The notes under the pieces are model-generated. The model searched no databases. It saw nothing but the letters and a program-made list of their open reading frames with translations, and was not told the origin of the DNA. A stretch of DNA of 64,000 nt, taken from Syntrophaceae bacterium UBA6087 (lineage in GTDB: Bacteria; Desulfobacterota; Desulfomonilia; UBA1062). The position numbers were made by a program, and so were the translations under genes. Numbering within the stretch: position 1 is the first letter of the stretch; each line of letters opens with the position of its first letter. The stretch covers positions 62,001 to 126,000 of the forward strand of contig DIXF01000010.1 in NCBI GenBank assembly GCA_002448235.1, given 5' to 3'. Positions 60,201 through 64,000 of the stretch are shown here, one piece after another.

Positions 60201-61650
60201 ACCGTACGATTTCATTCACCCCGAGGATATCGGGACAACGAAGATTTCCCTGAAGGAGGTTTTTGACAAATCAAATCCGGGCACACCCACCGAGATCCGG
60301 TTCCGGAAAGCCGACGGATCATGGGTCTATCTGGAAGCCATCGGGAAGAATCTTATCGGGTTCCCCGGCATCGACGGGGTCGTTATCACCGCGCGCAACA
60401 TATCCGAACGCAAAAAGGACGAGAACGAGCGGATCGAGATGGAAAGGCGGTTCCAGCACGCGCAGAAGCTCGAGAGCCTGGGCGTCATGGCGGGCGGAAT
60501 AGCCCACGATTTCAACAATCTCCTCATGGCGATCCTGGGCAACCTCGACCTTTCCCTGATCGACATGTCTCCCGATTCCCGGTCGAAGCATTTCATCAAC
60601 CAGGCCCGCTCGGCGGCACGGCGTGCAGCCGACCTCACCAATCAGATGCTCGCATATTCCGGCAAGGGAAAGTTCGACCTGAAGACCTTTGACTTGAGCG
60701 AACTCGTGGAGGAAATGGCCCGCCTGCTCAAGGCCTCGATCTCCAAGACGGTCACCCTGAATCTCCAGATGGGAAGAAACATGCCGTATATGACGGCAGA
60801 CCCCGCACAGATCCAGCAGATCATCATGAACCTCATCGTCAACGCATCGGAGGCCATCGGCGACGTGCCGGGCGTCGTCTCCATCATGACAGGCGTCAAA
60901 GAGTGCGACGACGCATGCTTCGAGCAGAGCCGCCTCAAAGAGAAACCCTCACCCGGCCTGTATGTCTTCATCGAGGTGAGAGACACCGGCTGCGGCATGG
61001 ACGAGCAGACCCAGGAGCGGCTTTTCGATCCGTTCTTCAGCACCAAATTCACCGGCAGGGGCCTTGGAATGGCTGCCGTGCTGGGTATCGTACGCGGACA
61101 TAAGGGCGCCATCATCGTGGAGAGCATCCCGGATGAAGGGACTGCCATCCACGTCATGTTCCCCGCATTGATAACCGCCATGCGGTTATCGGATACCGGA
61201 AACGACGACGGGGGCATGAACGAACCCGAAGCAGAGCAGGACCTGCCGGCAAACGGGACCATTCTGCTTGTCGACGATGAAGACATGGTCCTGGATCTCT
61301 GCAGCACCATGATAGAGCGCATGGGTTATCGTGTCTTTACCGCGTCGGACGGCATAGAGGCATTGGAAGTGTTCCGGAACGTTTCGAGCAAGATCGATTG
61401 CATCATCCTCGATCTGACCATGCCGAGGATGGGCGGAATTGAAGCGTTTGAAGAATTGAAGCGGATCAGAGGCGATATCAAGGTGATCATATCGAGCGGC
61501 TTCAGCGAGCAGGAAGTCGAGCATCGCTTCAAAGGCAAGGAGCCCGTAGGTTTTATCAAGAAGCCTTTCGAGCTCAAAAAGCTGCGCAGAGAGCTCGCCC
61601 GGGTGCTGAAGAATCACAGGCCGGGAGCATCCCGGAACCAGGCAAGCTGA
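57298..61650 (+). CDS. Soluble hybrid histidine kinase with eight PAS domains and a receiver
   Basis: 1450 residues from MKEHDQDLQG (AGGTGG upstream). After an N-terminal coiled coil come eight PAS domains, each starting with a block such as ILTENQLDPAIIIDWDGSVLY, QLDSIFRATPTGIGV, KLDSILRAAPIGIGV, ITSAITDYIYTVQVENG, TLHEASFGGIAIHDKGF, IIENSTNAFYSHTTDH, ITNNLPGVVFQFYARKNG and MIQNSSDIIVIINDRGA. Then HisKA with His in GGIAHDFNNLL, HATPase (NLIVNASEAIGD, DTGCGM, GRGLGMAAV) and a C-terminal receiver (LLVDDEDMVLDL, phosphoacceptor in IILDLTMPRMGG, FIKKPF). PAS 2 and PAS 3 look like a recent internal duplication. No membrane helix. Confidence 0.93.
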   Translation: MKEHDQDLQGMKKELRALRAELAALKKAELDREKLGQTLEEAEYFAAILTENQLDPAIIIDWDGSVLYANRAAFRLAGLDRIQDIPGLNIFQFLAPDEHEKAMKNLRLVRSGKDAFTTPYRVLTSDGSERWIETLEKKISFRGQDANLITIRDITDRIKVQDQLSERQAQLDSIFRATPTGIGVLTERVFTDVNDRICELTGYSKEELLGKSAKMLYPSDEEFRRVETEKYRRIQETGIGSVETRWVRKNGDIIDILLNSTPLIPGNLSSGVTFTALDITDRKGIENELRERQAKLDSILRAAPIGIGVVVGRTITDVNARICEISGYPRHELIGQSARIFYPTVEEFTQAGTERDRQLKEAGIGSMETRWKKKEGTVIDVFLRFSPLDPQNPHDGVTFTALDITKRKKIDQSLKENEERYRRITSAITDYIYTVQVENGKEVHTAHSPACEAVTGYTPDDFEQDPYLWYTMVCEEDRERVQRHIKQVFSNNDMPPIEHRIRRKDGMIRWVINTPVIHRDLSGEIISYDGVVSDITMRKLAEEELRESEVRFRTLHEASFGGIAIHDKGFILDCNQGLCTMTGFSKDELIDMNGLNLIAVKWRDFVMQKILSGYDKPYDVDGVKKDGSLYPIEIRGKNIPFHGKVVRVTEFRDITERKKTEQALRQSEEKLRNIIENSTNAFYSHTTDHRVTYVSPQIKKVLGYSPKESLRLWTEFVSDNPVNARGLEATEKAIRTGKSQPPYELELVAKNGKKVWVGVNESPVVVDGKTTMIVGALQDITARKLSEAALKKSEERFKGITNNLPGVVFQFYARKNGQMGLSYVSDRSREVLGIDSSEKDLFAVAASCIAPEFREGLISSIEQAVRTVGKWDYAARYIKPDGEEIFVRGISQPESPGDEIVFNGVILDITEQKRAEEALKESEERFRSMIQNSSDIIVIINDRGAITYETPSVSRILGYEPGYLIGREPYDFIHPEDIGTTKISLKEVFDKSNPGTPTEIRFRKADGSWVYLEAIGKNLIGFPGIDGVVITARNISERKKDENERIEMERRFQHAQKLESLGVMAGGIAHDFNNLLMAILGNLDLSLIDMSPDSRSKHFINQARSAARRAADLTNQMLAYSGKGKFDLKTFDLSELVEEMARLLKASISKTVTLNLQMGRNMPYMTADPAQIQQIIMNLIVNASEAIGDVPGVVSIMTGVKECDDACFEQSRLKEKPSPGLYVFIEVRDTGCGMDEQTQERLFDPFFSTKFTGRGLGMAAVLGIVRGHKGAIIVESIPDEGTAIHVMFPALITAMRLSDTGNDDGGMNEPEAEQDLPANGTILLVDDEDMVLDLCSTMIERMGYRVFTASDGIEALEVFRNVSSKIDCIILDLTMPRMGGIEAFEELKRIRGDIKVIISSGFSEQEVEHRFKGKEPVGFIKKPFELKKLRRELARVLKNHRPGASRNQAS

Positions 61651-61656
61651 GCGGCG

Positions 61657-62079
61657 TTATGCGTTCTCCATGCCCGTGCTGCATCTTACCTCGATTTCCA
61701 GTCTCTCGCAGAAATGCAGGCTTTCTTTCTTCCTCCTGATGAAGGCGGTCAGAGAGGCCCCCTGATCCAGGAGATTGGCAATGACCGAATTTTCGATCCT
61801 GGGTATATAGCCGAGCTTATGATCGTACCAGTAGAGCGCTATAGCCTTGCGGTCATAAGGGTTGCGAGGCTCTCTCTTCAGGATGACGGGATCCCCGGGT
61901 TTGATTTTCGCCCATACGCTCTCACCGCGATAGTAGCGGAAGCCTGCGACATTGGACTTCAGGAGCAGGATATTCTTCGGATCGAACTTCGGAATATCCT
62001 GCGTGCAGTTCAGTGAAACCGGGCGCAGGGCAAACAGCGGCAAACAGGTGACGAGTCTTAAGAATGCTCTTCTTTCCAT
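61657..62079 (-). CDS. HIRAN-domain protein with Tat signal
   Basis: 140 residues. The N-terminus MERRAFLRLVTCLPLFAL has the twin Arg, FL and hydrophobic run of a Tat signal. Residues about 35-130 form a HIRAN domain: VAGFRYYRGESVWAKIKPGDPVILKREP, NPYDRKAIALYWYDHKLGYIPRIENSVIA. HIRAN domains bind DNA ends in SNF2 enzymes such as HLTF; the stand-alone secreted form has no known role. It lies 57 bases after the WYL regulator on the same strand, so both may be one operon. Convergent with the PAS kinase gene. Confidence 0.8.
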   Translation of the reverse strand: MERRAFLRLVTCLPLFALRPVSLNCTQDIPKFDPKNILLLKSNVAGFRYYRGESVWAKIKPGDPVILKREPRNPYDRKAIALYWYDHKLGYIPRIENSVIANLLDQGASLTAFIRRKKESLHFCERLEIEVRCSTGMENA

Positions 62080-62136
62080 ATGCTTCCTCCTTATGCATGT
62101 GCGCCGTTTACCATACCCGGTCCCCCATTTTGTGTC

Positions 62137-63108
62137 CTACCAGTACAGATTTTTCATTTTTTCGATTTCTTTTTTTATCTCATCCCGTAAGCTCAACGGA
62201 GCGATTACCTCGGCATTCGAGCCGTGCTTGAGTATTTCCCGCTTGATCTCCCTGAAATCGGCAACGGGAAAGGTCAGAGACAAGCTTCCGTCAGGGGCTC
62301 TTTCTGCCTTCTGTCTGGGATGCCAGACCTGCTCTGCAATCCACGGAGCGATCTCGGCCGAAAACCGTATTGCCACCTCGCGGACCTCTTTTCCCGAGAA
62401 GATGCCGAAGTTCTCTCTGATATAGTCTTTGACGGAGGATGGAGTTACACGGGCGGATATCGACGCATCGCATATTCCGATCGTCCGGATCCTTGAAAGG
62501 ACAAAATCCCTGATCTCTCCCCTTAAAGAACAGTGGGCGATGATATGCCAGCTGCCCATGTAGTGGAGCAGGTGCAGGGGCAGGATATCACGAAGCGTGC
62601 ATGCATCGGTGTGGGGCGAATAATACTCTATGCTCACCGGTCTGTCCTGCAGCAGGGCATCGAGCACCTGCTGGAAGATCTTCCCGTCGGCAAGGGAATA
62701 CTCGATATTCTTGACCGAGACCTTTTCGCCGAGGCCGGTTACCGATACCGGTCTTTTCGGACTGTGCTGGGAGAGGATCTGGCAGAGAAAGGCCTTTAAG
62801 GACGTCTTCAGTGCTTTATCGGGTATGGTTGATGCGAGCCGGTAGGAAACGATCAGAGAAGTAAGCTCTTCTTCACTGAGCCACGATCCGGGAAGCTCAT
62901 ACGACGCATCCTCATACATAAAACCTCGTTTTTCCGGCACATAGACCAGCGGGGCAAAAAGCCTGTTGATCATGAAGCTCACGTCTCTTTGCGCAGTCTT
63001 GCGTGAAATTTCGAACCGCGCGGCCAGTGTGCCGGCATTCGGATACCTAACCTCTTTTGCCTGGTTGTGAAACCACAGGAACCTTTCGTAGATTATCTTT
63101 GAAGCCAT
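62137..63108 (-). CDS. WYL-domain transcriptional regulator
   Basis: 323 residues. N-terminal HTH (about 8-60; FEISRKTAQRDVSFMINRL) of the DeoR-like type used by WYL proteins. WYL core at about 160-225 with PLHLLHYMGSWHIIAHCSLRG; the family's WYL reads WHI here. The C-terminal extension (about 235-320) holds ISARVTPSSVKDYIRENFG and EIKREILKHGSNAEVIAPLSLRDEI. WYL domains bind nucleotides or nucleic acids and often regulate DNA-damage or defence genes. It precedes the HIRAN gene. Confidence 0.87.
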   Translation of the reverse strand: MASKIIYERFLWFHNQAKEVRYPNAGTLAARFEISRKTAQRDVSFMINRLFAPLVYVPEKRGFMYEDASYELPGSWLSEEELTSLIVSYRLASTIPDKALKTSLKAFLCQILSQHSPKRPVSVTGLGEKVSVKNIEYSLADGKIFQQVLDALLQDRPVSIEYYSPHTDACTLRDILPLHLLHYMGSWHIIAHCSLRGEIRDFVLSRIRTIGICDASISARVTPSSVKDYIRENFGIFSGKEVREVAIRFSAEIAPWIAEQVWHPRQKAERAPDGSLSLTFPVADFREIKREILKHGSNAEVIAPLSLRDEIKKEIEKMKNLYW

Positions 63109-63328
63109 CCGGCGACTCCTTCCTCAAGAAACGAACCCTGATATACGGTGATGAAGAAAGCGTATCATGCCTCAAATAACGCGTCAAAAACATTCATGAA
63201 TAAAGCGGCGAAACCGGCCGCGGAACGTCTCCTGTCCCCTTGATTCCGCATCATGTGGCTATATTTATTACTCTTGCAGTTTCTCTCACAATCTTAAAAC
63301 CAGCCCTGCCACACCGGGAGGAGAGAGC

Positions 63329-63538
63329 ATGTCGTTTGAGAAATGGGAGTACCGGACGAACGGATACAGAGAGTTTATGGACGGTTCCCAGGCGTGGAAA
63401 TGCACCTTGTGCGGAGATATCCGTCACGGGGGCGCACCGCCCGGGGAATGTCCGTACTGTCTTGCACCCGGCCATACCTTCAGGCAGGTGTGGCCGATGA
63501 AAGATACGCCGGCACATGAAATAAAGGCTCTTCGATAA
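63329..63538 (+). CDS. Rubredoxin-like protein
   Basis: 69 residues with GGAGGAGAG before the ATG. Two Cys pairs, CTLCG at about 24 and CPYC at about 41, match the Fe-binding pairs of rubredoxin-like domains, but with a shorter middle part than classic rubredoxin. The N-terminal 20 residues (YRTNGYREFMDG) are unusual. It may carry electrons or act as a small zinc protein. It is followed by dodecin 24 bases on. Confidence 0.75.
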   Translation: MSFEKWEYRTNGYREFMDGSQAWKCTLCGDIRHGGAPPGECPYCLAPGHTFRQVWPMKDTPAHEIKALR

Positions 63539-63562
63539 ACAAGAGCGAAAGGATGATGGGAA

Positions 63563-63766
63563 ATGGATCAGGTCTATAAAAAACTGGAAGTCGTGGGAAC
63601 GTCTAAGACCAGTATGGAGGATGCCATCGCCAATGCACTCGGGCGAACATCTAAGACAGTGAGAGAAATGAGATGGTTTGAGGTAACCGAGATGAGGGGC
63701 TTCATTGAAGAAGGAAAAGTCTCTTATTACCAGGTTACCCTCAAGATCGGCTTCACCCTGGAATAG
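63563..63766 (+). CDS. Dodecin, flavin-binding
   Basis: 67 residues, normal length. Family blocks: VYKKLEVVGTSKTSMEDAI, REMRWFEVTEMRGFI and YYQVTLKIGFTLE. The Trp in RWFEV stacks on the flavin. Twelve copies form a hollow shell that stores riboflavin, FMN or FAD. It lies just after the rubredoxin-like gene, both on the plus strand. Confidence 0.93.
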   Translation: MDQVYKKLEVVGTSKTSMEDAIANALGRTSKTVREMRWFEVTEMRGFIEEGKVSYYQVTLKIGFTLE

Positions 63767-63917
63767 CAGCCGCCCTTTCCTTCCCATCCTCCGGCAGCAC
63801 TCTGCGTGGAACATCTCTCTTCGTTTACGCTCCTTGAAATATGAGATGATATGGGATATTGCAATCACGTGGCAGGATGAAAACGTTCTTGCATGAAATA
63901 TCTTTGGAGAAGGCTGC

Positions 63918-64000
63918 GTGGCAGAGGGTGTTAAAAACGGACAGCACGGCAGAAAAAGGATCTATCAAGCGCTCGTCTTTTTAGCGGTTGCCGGGTTCAT
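63918..64000 (+). CDS. Start of a membrane protein, cut by the window end
   Basis: A GTG at 63918 follows GGAGAAGG four bases upstream. The frame runs to the end as MAEGVKNGQHGRKRIYQ followed by a hydrophobic segment (ALVFLAVAGF), like a signal anchor. Only 27 codons are visible, so the gene is not certain and no family can be named. Confidence 0.45.
   Translation, partial: MAEGVKNGQHGRKRIYQALVFLAVAGF

Noticed and set aside
63251..63868. 205-residue minus-strand frame opposite the rubredoxin-like and dodecin genes
   Set aside because: Dodecin and the rubredoxin-like protein are clear on the plus strand, so this is a shadow.
1..64000. tRNA, rRNA, CRISPR, insertion sequence, prophage or attachment sites
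   Set aside because: None was recognised on either strand; gene content is ordinary chromosomal with no transposase or integrase.

Overview
The window looks like chromosome from an anaerobic Gram-negative bacterium, most likely a deltaproteobacterium in the broad sense (Desulfobacterota; Syntrophales- or Syntrophorhabdus-like). The reasons are a selenocysteine formate dehydrogenase with sulfhydrogenase-type partner subunits, sigma54/NtrC control, many two-component proteins, type IV pilus minor pilins, lipid A-type acyltransferases and a strictly anaerobic style of fatty acid metabolism. The taxon is an inference from gene content only. No tRNA, rRNA, CRISPR array, transposase or phage gene was seen.

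Layout. 1-1.3 kb: 3' end of hfq and a secreted FlgT-like protein. 1.3-14.1 kb (minus strand): a long same-strand run, read from high to low coordinates: rapZ, a mannose-type PTS EIIA/EIIB/EIIC without EIID, rimI, pyrK-pyrD, comEC, then the minor pilin set fimT-pilW-pilV-pilX-pilY1 and a small secreted protein. 14.3-27.9 kb (plus strand): a complete chemotaxis cluster (CheZ-like protein, two STAS proteins, CheY, CheA, two MCPs, CheW, CheR, CheD, CheB) that also holds an Rsb-type partner switch (two STAS proteins, an RsbW-like kinase with a dead receiver, a PP2C phosphatase). Five of its proteins share a short C-terminal tail ending in Phe. 27.9-39.1 kb: a divergent radical SAM gene, then a formate dehydrogenase operon whose catalytic gene is read through an in-frame UGA as selenocysteine, a terminator, a Cache-domain histidine kinase with an NtrC-type activator, and a second receiver/kinase pair. 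Two sigma54 promoters, one before the formate dehydrogenase operon and one before the second receiver/kinase pair, carry the same twin upstream sites with the same spacing, which suggests that one activator, probably the local NtrC protein, controls both.

39-50.9 kb: a Cys-rich small protein, Nudix hydrolase, lipid A-type acyltransferase, a UPF0210/ACT pair, a beta-oxidation set (acyl-CoA dehydrogenase, 3-hydroxyacyl-CoA dehydrogenase, thiolase, acyl-CoA synthetase) and a c-di-AMP cyclase fused to YbbR domains. 51-64 kb: SDR, small acyltransferase, QueG-like iron-sulfur protein divergent from an amidase, two large sensor kinases (one with a cyclic-nucleotide domain, one with eight PAS domains), a Tat-exported HIRAN protein next to a WYL regulator, a rubredoxin-like protein, dodecin, and the start of a membrane protein cut by the window end.

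Start codons were chosen by ribosome binding site and family alignment, so several genes are shorter than the longest open frame. Domain and family names are from motif recognition by eye; no database search was run.
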